Part shown: positions 1 through 8,998 of the stretch, piece by piece | Layout of the letters: the number at the start of each line of letters is the position of its first letter | How positions within the stretch are numbered: the stretch's first letter is position 1 | NCBI GenBank assembly: GCA_946499505.1 | Contig: CAMMSL010000002.1 | Span: forward strand, 62,001-126,000 | Source of the DNA: an uncultured Lachnoclostridium sp. | GTDB taxonomy: Bacteria > Bacillota > Clostridia > Lachnospirales > Lachnospiraceae | DNA: 64,000 bases | Direction of reading: 5' to 3' | The notes under the pieces: generated by a model | Database searches by the model: none | What the model was told of the DNA's origin: nothing | Seen by the model: only the letters and a program-made list of their open reading frames with translations | Made by a program: the position numbers and the translations under genes

Positions 1-2325
1 AAAGCTCATGTAACTGGAAAAAACTATACGGGAGAGAGAGAACATGTAGTCGGCAGGAGTGTAAAACGTGTAGATGCATTTGAGAAAGTTACCGGCCGGG
101 CAAAGTACACCGATGATCTGTGTGATAAAAATGCGTACGTGGCAAAGGTACTGCACTCAACCATCGCCCACGGATATGTGAAGTCAATCGATACATCCGA
201 GGCGGAAAAGATTCCGGGAGTGGTAAAGATTGTCACCTGTTTCGACGTACCAAAAAACTATTACCCCACGGCAGGACATCCGTGGTCCACGGAAGAGGCG
301 CATCAGGATGTGGCAGACCGTCTGCTGCTGGTGGAGCACGTGAGATTTTACGGGGATGATGTGGCAGCCGTGATCGCGGAAAATGAGGTGGCGGCCGCGC
401 AGGCTGTGCGTGCGATCAGGGTTGAATACGAAGAACTGCCTTTTGTGCTTGACGTGCACAAAGCGATGGAGGACGGAGCGCCGCAGCTGCATAAAAACTA
501 TCCGCACAACATCCTCAAACATACGTCGATCCGCAGCGGTGACTATGAAAGCGCGGCGAAAGAGCCGGGGCTTGTGAAAGTAGAGGGCTGGTATCAGACG
601 CCTGCTGTCCAGCACTGCCACATTGAAAATCCGGTCTGTTATGCCTACATGGAACAGGGGCGGATCGTGGTTGTGACTTCCACGCAGCTCCCTCATATCT
701 GCCGGCGTGTTGTGGGTCAGGCGCTGGGAATCCCGTGGGGGAAGGTAAGAGTGATCAAGCCTTACATCGGCGGAGGATTCGGCAACAAGCAGGATATTCT
801 GTATGAGCCTCTCTGCGCATATCTGTGTACACAGGTGGGCGGCAGGACGGTGAAGATAGACACATCAAGAGAAGAGACGTTTGTATCGACACGCGTGCGC
901 CACGCCATTCATTTCCATATTATTTCTTATGTGCGACCGGACGGAACTTACGCGGCGCGCAAGTTCGAGAGCTGGTCGGATCAGGGGGCATATGCATCCC
1001 ACGGACACAGTATTGCGGCAAAAGGAATGGGATGCTTTCCGCAGCTGTATCCGTGTCCGAATATCGAAGCCGATACATATACGGTATTTACCAATAAATC
1101 CGTCTCTGGCGCAATGAGAGGATACGGAATCCCTCAGGCAATGTTCGCGATGGAGAGCCATACAGAAGATGTGGCAAGGGCCATCGGCATGGATCCTTAT
1201 GAGTTCCGCATGAAGAACGTGATGCCGAAGGGCTTTACGGACGGATTTTCAAAGAATGTAAATTATTATGATTCTTTCCGTGAGTGTATGGAAAAAGGAC
1301 GCAAAGAATTTGACTATGACAGGCGGAAAGAAAAATACTCCCATCAGACCGGCGATATACGGCGCGGTGTGGGAATGGCGGTCTTCTGGTATAATACCGG
1401 TGTGTGGCCGATCTCACTTGAAACATCCGCCTGCCGTATGGTGCTCAATCAGGACGGCAGCATTCAGGTGCAGGTAGGCGAGACGGAGATCGGACAGGGA
1501 GCGGACACCGCATTTGCTCAGATGGCAGCAGAGACGCTCGGCATTCCTTTTGAGATGGTTCACGTAGTCTCCTCGCAGGATACAGATGTTACGCCGTTCG
1601 GAACCGGAGCCTATGCATCCAGACAGACCTACATGGCAGGATTCTCCATCCGCCAGACGGGAGAGCTCCTGAAAGAAAAAATCATTGAGACAGCGCATGA
1701 ATTAACAAGACAAATGAAAGAAAATCTGGATATTATAAACGGAAATATTGTCAGAACAACGGACGGGGAAATCCTTATGTCACTGGGTGAACTGGCAACA
1801 GAGAAGCTGTATAGTCTGACAAATAACGGACATCTCACAGCAGAGAGCAGTTACCAGATCAAGAATAACGCTTATTCATTCGGGTGTACCTTTGTGGAAG
1901 TTGAGGTAGATATACCGGGCTGCAAGGCTCAGGTGACAGATATTCTGAATGTCCACGACTGTGGACGCCTGATCAATCCGGCACTTGCCGAGGCACAGGT
2001 GCACGGCGGTATGAGCATGGCGATCGGCTATGCACTGTCAGAGAAGATGCTCTATGATGAGAGAACCGGAAAGCCGCTGAATAATAATCTTCTGGATTAT
2101 AAGCTTTCTACATTTATGGATCATCCGGATCTTCATGCCGCATTTATTGAGAACTATGAGCCTACCAGTGCATACGGGACGAAAGCACTGGGAGAGCCGC
2201 CGACATGTTCTCCTGCACCGGCGATTCGTAATGCGATCCTGCAGGCAACCGGAGTGGCACTGAACGAGATACCAATGAGACCTCATCTGCTGTTTGAGAA
2301 GTTTACAGAGGCAGGTCTGCTCTGA
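1..2325 (+). CDS. xdhA: Xanthine dehydrogenase-type molybdenum hydroxylase, Mo-cofactor (large) subunit, 5' end outside window
   Basis: This is the large subunit that carries molybdopterin and hydroxylates purine-like heterocycles. The frame is open back to base 1 and contains no ATG before a GTG at 139. Residues upstream of that GTG (HVVGRSVKRVDAFEKVTGRA) match the normal start of the family, so the gene is cut by the window edge and the GTG is not the start. Visible motifs are GGGFGNKQD (Mo/substrate loop), SGAMRGYG, GQGADTAFAQM (Mo-cofactor binding) and GEPP near the C-terminus, where the catalytic Glu of the family lies. About 774 residues are present. It ends 22 bp before the FAD/FeS subunit, so the two form an operon. 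Substrate (xanthine, hypoxanthine or another heterocycle) cannot be read from sequence; nearby purine genes favour purines. Confidence 0.93.
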   Translation, partial: KAHVTGKNYTGEREHVVGRSVKRVDAFEKVTGRAKYTDDLCDKNAYVAKVLHSTIAHGYVKSIDTSEAEKIPGVVKIVTCFDVPKNYYPTAGHPWSTEEAHQDVADRLLLVEHVRFYGDDVAAVIAENEVAAAQAVRAIRVEYEELPFVLDVHKAMEDGAPQLHKNYPHNILKHTSIRSGDYESAAKEPGLVKVEGWYQTPAVQHCHIENPVCYAYMEQGRIVVVTSTQLPHICRRVVGQALGIPWGKVRVIKPYIGGGFGNKQDILYEPLCAYLCTQVGGRTVKIDTSREETFVSTRVRHAIHFHIISYVRPDGTYAARKFESWSDQGAYASHGHSIAAKGMGCFPQLYPCPNIEADTYTVFTNKSVSGAMRGYGIPQAMFAMESHTEDVARAIGMDPYEFRMKNVMPKGFTDGFSKNVNYYDSFRECMEKGRKEFDYDRRKEKYSHQTGDIRRGVGMAVFWYNTGVWPISLETSACRMVLNQDGSIQVQVGETEIGQGADTAFAQMAAETLGIPFEMVHVVSSQDTDVTPFGTGAYASRQTYMAGFSIRQTGELLKEKIIETAHELTRQMKENLDIINGNIVRTTDGEILMSLGELATEKLYSLTNNGHLTAESSYQIKNNAYSFGCTFVEVEVDIPGCKAQVTDILNVHDCGRLINPALAEAQVHGGMSMAIGYALSEKMLYDERTGKPLNNNLLDYKLSTFMDHPDLHAAFIENYEPTSAYGTKALGEPPTCSPAPAIRNAILQATGVALNEIPMRPHLLFEKFTEAGLL

Positions 2326-2347
2326 TACGGAAAAGAGGTGGAAGACT

Positions 2348-3829
2348 ATGTATGATATGAAGGCATTGCATGAGGCGAAGAGTGTGGACGATGCGGTCAG
2401 ACTGCTTCTGGAGTATCCGCAGGCACAGATTATTGCAGGCGGAAGCGACGTGCTCGTCCAGATGAGAGAAGGAAAGCGCGCAGGCGCGGAGCTGGTAAGT
2501 ATATACGGGCTGGATGAACTGCGCGGCGTGGTCATGGAAGAGGACGGAACAATACGGATCGGATCTCTGACCAGTTTCTCCCATATTACGAAGGACCCGA
2601 TTATTCAGAAATATATCAATGTTCTCGGTGAAGCAGTGGATATGGCAGGTGGTCCTCAGATACGGAATATCGGAACCATCGGCGGCAATACCTGCAACGG
2701 AGTGACATCGGCAGATTCGGCGTCCACCCTGTTTGCGTGGGATGCGGTGATCGAGCTGTCGGGACCGGACGGGATCAGAAGGATTCCGATCAAGGATTTC
2801 TACATTAAGGCGGGAAAAGTGGATTTAAGACCGGGCGAGATACAGACTGCTATCCTGATTCCGAGAGAAGCCTACGAAGGATATGAGGGATATTATATCA
2901 AATATGCCATGAGAAATGCTATGGATATCGCAACTTTGGGCTGCTCTGTAAACGTAAAACTTTCAGAGGATAAGAAAACATTTACAGATGTCCGCATTGC
3001 CTACGGCGTGGCTGGGCCTGTTCCTATGCGTGCTGTTCATGCGGAGGCGGCAGGCAGAGGACTTGAAGTGACAGAGGAGAACATCGGGAAGATCGGAGAT
3101 ACGGTATTTGAAGATGTAACGCCCCGCGACAGCTGGAGAGCGAGCAAGGCATTCCGGGAGCATATCTCCAAACTCCTGTGCAAGAGGGCGCTGAGAGAAG
3201 CGGTCAGAAGAGCAGGAGGAATGACCGAGGAACAATCTCCGGCAATTTTGAACAGCAAGACAGTCGAGGCCTTGGAGAAGAAAGAACAGACGGAAGCGTC
3301 ATCAGGAGCGTCCTGCCATATGATCATGACAGACGCCGAGAGCGGAAAGCAGTATAAACTGGTGCGGTGCCGCATCAATGGCGTAGAGAGGGAGACTATG
3401 GTGGATGTCAGGGCGTCCCTTACGGATATGCTGCGGAACGACTATTCCCTGACCAGTGTCAAGAAAGGCTGCGAAGTCGGAGAGTGCGGCGCCTGCAATG
3501 TGATCATCGACGGCGAATGTTACAATTCCTGTATCTATCTGGCGGTGTGGGCAGACGGTAAAGAAATCCGTACTCTAGAAGGACTGATGGGACCGGACGG
3601 CGAGCTCTCAGACATTCAGCAGGCATTTATCGACGAGGCGGCAGTGCAGTGCGGATTCTGTACGCCGGGTGTGATCATGAGCGCTGTGGAGATCCTTGAG
3701 AGCGGAAAAGAATACACAAGAGATGAGCTGAGAAAGCAGCTCTCAGGACATCTGTGCAGATGTACCGGATATGAAAATATCCTGAATGCCGTGGAGAAGA
3801 CGATGAAGAAGCGGCTTGGAAAACTGTAA
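2348..3829 (+). CDS. Fused FAD-binding and 2Fe-2S subunit of xanthine dehydrogenase
   Basis: This 493-residue protein joins two electron-transfer subunits that are separate (XdhB, XdhC) in Escherichia coli. Residues 1 to about 285 are the FAD domain (IIAGGSDVLVQMREG; the flavin loop around IRNIGTIGGNTCNG). From about residue 325 a 2Fe-2S module follows, with the plant-ferredoxin-like Cys set in KKGCEVGECGACNVI and the second cluster in CGFCTPG and CRCTGY. I chose ATG 2348 rather than an ATG 54 bp upstream because the upstream one lies inside the preceding gene and a GAGGTGG ribosome site sits 9 bp before 2348. It would pass electrons from the Mo subunit to NAD or another acceptor. No clear terminator follows it. 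Confidence 0.92.
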   Translation: MYDMKALHEAKSVDDAVRLLLEYPQAQIIAGGSDVLVQMREGKRAGAELVSIYGLDELRGVVMEEDGTIRIGSLTSFSHITKDPIIQKYINVLGEAVDMAGGPQIRNIGTIGGNTCNGVTSADSASTLFAWDAVIELSGPDGIRRIPIKDFYIKAGKVDLRPGEIQTAILIPREAYEGYEGYYIKYAMRNAMDIATLGCSVNVKLSEDKKTFTDVRIAYGVAGPVPMRAVHAEAAGRGLEVTEENIGKIGDTVFEDVTPRDSWRASKAFREHISKLLCKRALREAVRRAGGMTEEQSPAILNSKTVEALEKKEQTEASSGASCHMIMTDAESGKQYKLVRCRINGVERETMVDVRASLTDMLRNDYSLTSVKKGCEVGECGACNVIIDGECYNSCIYLAVWADGKEIRTLEGLMGPDGELSDIQQAFIDEAAVQCGFCTPGVIMSAVEILESGKEYTRDELRKQLSGHLCRCTGYENILNAVEKTMKKRLGKL

Positions 3830-3886
3830 CAGACTGGGCATTTTTTTCAAGTAAATAGACATATTATTCTATATCAATTCAAAAAA

Positions 3887-3933
3887 TTCCCCTGCTATAA
3901 TCGTACTATATGTATCGATGAAAGGCAGGGGAA
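3887..3933 (+). promoter_or_regulatory. GH43 promoter with an inverted repeat covering the ribosome site
   Basis: A TATAAT -10 lies at 3896-3901 with no good -35, suggesting activator dependence. The 9-base arm TTCCCCTGC (3887-3895) directly abuts it, and its exact complement GCAGGGGAA (3925-3933) contains the ribosome site of the GH43 gene. A transcript starting from this promoter would lack the left arm; a read-through transcript from the xdh genes would carry both arms and could hide the ribosome site. The base pairing is seen; the regulatory reading is inference. Confidence 0.45.
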
Positions 3934-3937
3934 ATTC

Positions 3938-5563
3938 ATGAAAATCAAAAATCCCATTTTACGCGGGTTTAACCCGGATCCAAGTATTGTCAGAGTAGAT
4001 GACACATATTATCTGGCGACCTCTACGTTTGAGTGGTGGCCCGGCGTGCAGATCCATATGTCCAAAGATCTGGCGCATTGGAAGCTGATCACTCATCCGC
4101 TGAATGAAAAACGGCTCCTTGATATGACAGGAAATCTAGATTCCGGCGGTATCTGGGCACCGGATCTGTCCTATTATGACGGGAAATTTTATCTTGTGTA
4201 TACAGACGTGAAAGTGACGGACGGTTCTTTTAAAGACTGCATTAACTATCTGATCACGGCGGAAGATATCATGGGACCGTGGTCCGATCCTGTGATCCTG
4301 AACACAGCCGGTTTTGATGCCTCACTGTTTCATGATGACGACGGGAAAAAATATCTGGTAAACCAATATTGGGACCCGCGTCCGTATCACCATCCGTTTT
4401 ACGGTATCATGTGTACGGAGTATTCAGAGAAAGAGAAAAAGCTGGTCGGGAAACCGTGGGTTCTGTATAAAGGAACTGAAGAAAAATTTACGGAAGGACC
4501 ACATCTTTACAAATTGAACGGATACTACTATTTGTTTGTCGCTCAGGGCGGTACGGAGTATGCACATCAGGAGCGGGTGGCAAGATCCCGTTCTCTTCAC
4601 GGTGAATTTGAGACACAGCCGGGGAAACCGATGCTTACTACACTGGATGCACCATGGCATCCGATCCAGAAAGCGGGTCATGGCTCACTGGTAGATACAC
4701 TGGAAGGAGAGTGGTACTTTACGCATCTGATGGGCAGGCCGCTGCACCATGATAATGAGTCTTCTGTAGATCCCAGAGGCTGGTGTCCGCTGGGCAGGGA
4801 AAGCGGAATTCAGAAACTGGTCTGGGATGAAGATGGATGGCCGCAGATTGTAGGCGGATATAACGGCCTGGCGGAAGTTGAGGCTCCGAAAGGTGCGAAA
4901 GAGTGTATTTATGAACCTACTTATCCGGTGAAAGACGACTTTGATGACAGTATTCTGAATATTAATTTCCAGACGCTCCGCATCCCGTTGGGAGAGGATG
5001 TCATGTCGCTGACAGACCGCCCGGGGCATCTGCGGCTTTACGGTCATCAGTCGCTTGCATCTACGTTTACGCAGGCACATGTGGCGAGAAGATGGCAGTC
5101 GTTTGAATTTGATGCAGAGACAAAAGTTGATTACCGCCCGGAGACGATCCAGCAGGCAGCGGGGCTTACCTGCTACTTTAATACGCAGAACTGGTCCTGC
5201 ATCCAGATCACGTGGAATGAAAAGTATGGCAGAGTGATAGATGCGGTCTATACAGATTTGGGGAAGACGTACAGTGTCTATGGGGAAGAGCCTGTTCCGG
5301 TGCCGGAAGATGCGGAATACGTCTGGCTCAAAGCCGAAGTGAGAGGAATATCCTATCAATATCTGTATTCATTTGACGGTGAAGTGTGGGAGAGAGTGCC
5401 TTACAGGTTTGATTCGTCAAAACTCTCACAGGAATATATCAAAGCAGTTTACGATGCGGCGTTTACAGGTGCTTTTACCGGTATGTTCAGTACAGACGGA
5501 CTCGGGACAAAACTCCCCGCTGATTTTGATTATTTCATATATAAAGAAAAACAGACGGATTGA
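3938..5563 (+). CDS. Glycoside hydrolase family 43 beta-xylosidase / alpha-L-arabinofuranosidase
   Basis: A 541-residue intracellular enzyme (no signal peptide) predicted to release xylose or arabinose from imported oligosaccharides. The N-terminal five-bladed propeller shows the GH43 start RGFNPDPSI with the catalytic base Asp14, the pKa-modulating Asp near 127 (GFDASLF) and the acid Glu186 (FTEGPHLYK). Residues from about 325 form the C-terminal beta-sandwich common in XynB-type GH43 enzymes. Length fits that subgroup. It is followed by an ABC sugar importer and two-component genes. Xylosidase versus arabinofuranosidase activity cannot be separated by reading alone. Confidence 0.93.
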   Translation: MKIKNPILRGFNPDPSIVRVDDTYYLATSTFEWWPGVQIHMSKDLAHWKLITHPLNEKRLLDMTGNLDSGGIWAPDLSYYDGKFYLVYTDVKVTDGSFKDCINYLITAEDIMGPWSDPVILNTAGFDASLFHDDDGKKYLVNQYWDPRPYHHPFYGIMCTEYSEKEKKLVGKPWVLYKGTEEKFTEGPHLYKLNGYYYLFVAQGGTEYAHQERVARSRSLHGEFETQPGKPMLTTLDAPWHPIQKAGHGSLVDTLEGEWYFTHLMGRPLHHDNESSVDPRGWCPLGRESGIQKLVWDEDGWPQIVGGYNGLAEVEAPKGAKECIYEPTYPVKDDFDDSILNINFQTLRIPLGEDVMSLTDRPGHLRLYGHQSLASTFTQAHVARRWQSFEFDAETKVDYRPETIQQAAGLTCYFNTQNWSCIQITWNEKYGRVIDAVYTDLGKTYSVYGEEPVPVPEDAEYVWLKAEVRGISYQYLYSFDGEVWERVPYRFDSSKLSQEYIKAVYDAAFTGAFTGMFSTDGLGTKLPADFDYFIYKEKQTD

Positions 5564-5592
5564 CACGAGGTAAGAATTTTAAAGATTTTGGA

Positions 5593-5638
5593 CATTTCAG
5601 TCGATAGAGGTTTTCTTACTGAAATGCTAAGATAGCAT
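5593..5638 (+). promoter_or_regulatory. Two overlapping, mutually exclusive hairpins upstream of the binding-protein gene
   Basis: CATTTCAGT (5593-5601) pairs exactly with ACTGAAATG (5618-5626). A second hairpin, ATGCTA/TAGCAT (5624-5629 and 5633-5638, loop of 3), uses the last bases of the first stem, so both cannot form at once. They end 22 bp before a strong AAGGAGGA ribosome site (5661-5668). They could be an mRNA stabiliser or switch between GH43 and the highly expressed binding protein. Pairing is seen, function is inferred. Confidence 0.4.
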
Positions 5639-5674
5639 CAGTTCAAACAAGACATGATAAAAGGAGGAGAATCA

Positions 5675-7003
5675 ATGAAAAAGAGATGGATGAAACTGAT
5701 GAGCCTTTCAGTTGCGGTTGTGATGACAATGTCACTTGCAGCGTGTGGGTCGAGTTCAGGAGATGACAGTTCGCAGGACAGTTCCGGAAGTAGTGAAGAC
5801 AAGACAATTACTTACTGGAATATCGGTACAGAAGGTGCTGACAAGGCAGCGCTTGAATATGCGGTAGATGCATTTAATGAGAATACAGATTCCGGATATC
5901 AGGTGGAAATGGTAGCAATCCAGAACGACAACTATAAAGAGAGACTTGTAGTTGCCATGAGCTCCGGTGAATGTCCGGATATGTACACAAGCTGGTCAGG
6001 CGGCCCGATGAACGAGTACATTGATTCGGGATTTGCACAGCCGGTGGACGATCTGTATGAGGAATACGGCCTGAATGATATCTTTATGGAAGCGGCTACT
6101 GCACAGGCTTCCTATAACGGACACATCTATGCAGTACCTACATATAATGTATCTCTTGCAGGAATTTTCTACAACACGGAAATTTTTGATGAGTATGGCC
6201 TTGAAGTACCGACTACACTTTCTGAACTGGAAGCAGTATGCGACACTCTGGTAGAGAACGGTATTACGCCATTCGCTCTTGCAAACGCGCCGAAGTGGAC
6301 AGGCTCCATGTTCTATCAGTGCCTGGTAGCAAGATATGCAGGACTGGAACCATTCCAGGCAGCAGTTGACGGTTCAGGTTCATTTGAAGACGAGTGCTTC
6401 CAGTGGGCGGGCGAGAAGATCCAGGAATGGGTACAGAAGGGATATTTCCCGGAGGGTGTTAACTCACTGGATGAGGATGCCGGACAGGCAAAACAGCTGA
6501 TGTACCAGGAGACAGCGGCAATGATGCTGACAGGTTCATGGTATACGGGTACATTCTCTACAGACAGCCCGGAATTTTATGAGAAGATTGACTGGTTCTC
6601 ATTCCCGGCAGTAGATGGATCCGATGCTGATACATCAATTCAGATCGGTACGATCGGCGACCAGTTTGTATCTTTCAACTGTGAAGGCGAGAAACTGGAT
6701 GCAGCATTTGAATGTGCTTCTTACTATGCGTCCGACGAGGCACAGCAGGTAATGGTTGACAATGGTAAAATTCCGCCGACAAAGAATGCGGAGAGCCTTG
6801 TGACAGATCCGATCTCCAAGAAAGTTCTTGAGGCAGCAAACGGCGCGTCCTCAACACAGCTGTGGTGGGATCAGTATCTTGCACCGGAAGTTGCACAGGT
6901 ACATCTCGATACATGTCAGGAGCTCTTTGGACTTACAATGACTCCGGAAGAGGCAGATGCACAGCTGCAGGCAGCGATGGAAGAATACAATGCAGACAAA
7001 TAA
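5675..7003 (+). CDS. ABC transporter sugar-binding lipoprotein (family 1 solute-binding protein)
   Basis: A 442-residue extracellular lipoprotein that would capture xylo- or arabino-oligosaccharides for import. The signal peptide MKKRWMKLMSLSVAVVMTMS is followed by the lipobox LAAC and a Ser/Asp-rich linker, then a family 1 binding fold (ITYWNIGTEGADKAALEYAV; GEKIQEWVQKGYF). ATG 5675 is preferred over an ATG 21 bp upstream because AAGGAGGA lies 6 bp before it and the signal peptide starts there. The two permeases follow after a hairpin-rich spacer. No ATPase is encoded, so a shared ATPase such as MsmX is presumed to power it. Confidence 0.93.
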   Translation: MKKRWMKLMSLSVAVVMTMSLAACGSSSGDDSSQDSSGSSEDKTITYWNIGTEGADKAALEYAVDAFNENTDSGYQVEMVAIQNDNYKERLVVAMSSGECPDMYTSWSGGPMNEYIDSGFAQPVDDLYEEYGLNDIFMEAATAQASYNGHIYAVPTYNVSLAGIFYNTEIFDEYGLEVPTTLSELEAVCDTLVENGITPFALANAPKWTGSMFYQCLVARYAGLEPFQAAVDGSGSFEDECFQWAGEKIQEWVQKGYFPEGVNSLDEDAGQAKQLMYQETAAMMLTGSWYTGTFSTDSPEFYEKIDWFSFPAVDGSDADTSIQIGTIGDQFVSFNCEGEKLDAAFECASYYASDEAQQVMVDNGKIPPTKNAESLVTDPISKKVLEAANGASSTQLWWDQYLAPEVAQVHLDTCQELFGLTMTPEEADAQLQAAMEEYNADK

Positions 7004-7022
7004 GAAAAGAAATTTGCAGCAG

Positions 7023-7053
7023 AAAGGGGTATTGTTCCGCAATACTCCTTTTT
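7023..7053 (+). terminator. Intercistronic terminator/attenuator after the binding-protein gene
   Basis: A 12-bp stem (7023-7034 with 7040-7051, one G-U pair, loop of 5) ends in a run of five T residues. It lies 19 bp after the binding-protein stop and before the permeases. Partial termination here would give more binding protein than permease, a usual arrangement for importers. Confidence 0.7.
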
Positions 7054-7066
7054 GTATCGGCAACGA

Positions 7067-7138
7067 GCCAAAGTCCGGGCTTACCCGGGACCTTGGCGAC
7101 CGCATACAATCCCGGAATGTGCCGTTTGGCACTCCCGG
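7067..7138 (+). repeat. Two further GC-rich hairpins in the binding protein-permease spacer
   Basis: Stem 1 pairs 7067-7079 with 7084-7097 (13/14 nt, one bulge, loop of 4). Stem 2 is nested: CCGG 7112-7115 with 7135-7138, and GTGCC 7119-7123 with GGCAC 7128-7132. Neither is followed by a T-run, so they look like mRNA-stabilising or processing structures rather than terminators. They end 22 bp before the permease start. Confidence 0.5.
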
Positions 7139-7160
7139 TGATTTCATCAGGAGGTATAAG

Positions 7161-8060
7161 ATGAAGAAAAACAAAAACTCCCTCGCCGTCAGGCGGCAGC
7201 GCGAGGTAAATAAAGTGGCGGCTGTCTTTCTGGCTCCTGTCATACTGGTCCTTGTAGTGTATATTTTCTACCCTATTGTGAATACATTTCAGATCAGTAC
7301 TCTGGACTGGAACGGTATCTCTGCCGATTCCACATTTATAGGCCTGGATAACTGGATCGAACTGCTCCATGACAAGGCGTTCTGGACTGCTTTCCTGAAT
7401 AATATCAAGGTCATGCTGCTCTCCATATTAATACAGATTCCTCTTGGTCTGGCAATGGCAACGTTTGTAGAATTTGCAGGAAAGAAATCAACGATCTTCA
7501 AGATTCTCTGGTTTATACCCCAGCTGATGTCTTCGGTAGCAGTCGGTTTCCTGTTCACGTATGCACTTGCTACGAATGGAGGCATCATCAGCAGTATCTC
7601 ACAGCTGCTGGGAGGCGGACTTGTGGATCTTCTGGGTAACCCGGATACAGCTCTTTACACGGTGATCGGTGTTATTGCATGGCAGTTCACGCCGTTTTAT
7701 ATGGTATATTGTGTGGCGTCCTACACGAATATTTCGGAAGATGTCTATGAGGCATCTCTTGTGGACGGAGCTACTAAAGGCCAGTATTTCTGGAAGATTG
7801 CACTGCCGCTTTTAAAACCTTCGTTAAAAAGCGCGGCGATCCTGTCCATGGTAGGTTCGCTGAAATATTTCGACCTGATCTACGTTATGACCGGAGGCGG
7901 ACCGGGAACTTCTACTGAATTGATGGCAACCTATATGTATAAAGAATCATTTGCAAACTTTAACATGGGATACGGTTCGGCAGTGGCAGGAGGCATGTTC
8001 ATCCTGATCACACTGATCTCTCTGATCACAATGCGGATTCTGAACGGAAAGGAGGACTAA
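7161..8060 (+). CDS. Sugar ABC transporter permease, MalF/UgpA type
   Basis: One of two membrane channel subunits of the importer. The 299-residue protein has a basic N-terminus, a first membrane helix (AAVFLAPVILVLVVYIFYP), several more helices and the EAA loop (EDVYEASLVDGATKGQYFWK) that contacts the ATPase. ATG 7161 is chosen because CAGGAGG lies just upstream; an in-frame start 204 bp earlier would overlap the binding-protein gene and hairpin spacer. It is followed after 3 bp by the second permease. Confidence 0.94.
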   Translation: MKKNKNSLAVRRQREVNKVAAVFLAPVILVLVVYIFYPIVNTFQISTLDWNGISADSTFIGLDNWIELLHDKAFWTAFLNNIKVMLLSILIQIPLGLAMATFVEFAGKKSTIFKILWFIPQLMSSVAVGFLFTYALATNGGIISSISQLLGGGLVDLLGNPDTALYTVIGVIAWQFTPFYMVYCVASYTNISEDVYEASLVDGATKGQYFWKIALPLLKPSLKSAAILSMVGSLKYFDLIYVMTGGGPGTSTELMATYMYKESFANFNMGYGSAVAGGMFILITLISLITMRILNGKED

Positions 8061-8063
8061 AGG

Positions 8064-8903
8064 ATGAAGAAGACAAAAATAAAAAGCAGGATATCCTGGG
8101 CTATAGCGATCATTCTGGCAGTGGCAGGACTGATCATAGCGATCGTTCCGTTTATTTTCATGATCCTGAACTCCTTTAAAGATAAATTTGAGATGCTGAC
8201 CAACGGGATATTTGCTCTGCCCGAGGAGTGGAGCCTTGCAAATTATAAGACAGTGCTGGAGGCAAACTTCCCGAGATATTTTCTGAACAGCGTGGTCGTT
8301 CTGGTTATATCCCTGACAATTCTTCTGTTTATCGCAGCGTGCGCGTCCTACCCGCTGTCGAGAATGAAGTTTAAAGGTAACGGTTTCATTTATTCCGTGA
8401 TCGTTGCCTGTATGGCGATTCCGGTACATATTACCCTGATACCGATCTTCCGTATGTCTCAGGCTATGCATGTATATGATACGATCTGGGCTCTGATCGG
8501 ACCTTATGTGGCGATCGGAGTGCCAATCTCCGTGTTCATCCTTACGAGCTTTATGAAAAGTATTCCGAAAGAGATAGAGGAAGCAGCAGAGATTGACGGG
8601 TGCAGCAGATTTAAAATGTTCTTTAAGATTATGCTGCCTATGGCAAAACCGGGTCTGTCCACGCTTGCCATCTATAACGGAGTGACCATGTGGAATGAGT
8701 ATATTTTTGCATATACGCTGACACAGAGTGCGGACAGCAGGACACTTCCACTTGCAGTATGGGACTTCCGGGGACAGTATTCAATGGATATCCCCATGAT
8801 CATGGCAGTGCTGACTCTGACGGCTCTTCCTATGATCATCCTGTTTATCTTTGCACAGGATAAGCTGATCAAAGGTATGACCGCAGGTGCTGTAAAGGGA
8901 TAA
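8064..8903 (+). CDS. Sugar ABC transporter permease, MalG/UgpE type
   Basis: The second channel subunit, 279 residues, with six predicted membrane helices and an EAA loop (KEIEEAAEIDGCSRFKMFFK). The start has an AAAGGAGG site overlapping the end of the first permease. It completes the transmembrane part of the importer; the ATPase must come from elsewhere in the genome. Confidence 0.94.
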   Translation: MKKTKIKSRISWAIAIILAVAGLIIAIVPFIFMILNSFKDKFEMLTNGIFALPEEWSLANYKTVLEANFPRYFLNSVVVLVISLTILLFIAACASYPLSRMKFKGNGFIYSVIVACMAIPVHITLIPIFRMSQAMHVYDTIWALIGPYVAIGVPISVFILTSFMKSIPKEIEEAAEIDGCSRFKMFFKIMLPMAKPGLSTLAIYNGVTMWNEYIFAYTLTQSADSRTLPLAVWDFRGQYSMDIPMIMAVLTLTALPMIILFIFAQDKLIKGMTAGAVKG

Positions 8904-8998
8904 AATATATGGTATACTGTCAGCAAATCGGATATGGATAAAAGCAGTGTGGTTTCAGGGATCTGCTTTGCTGGAACATCGGATAAGGAGCGAAAACT

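Noticed and set aside
139..2325. GTG at 139 as the start of the Mo subunit
   Set aside because: The frame is open to base 1 and the residues before the GTG are typical of the family N-terminus, so the gene begins outside the window.
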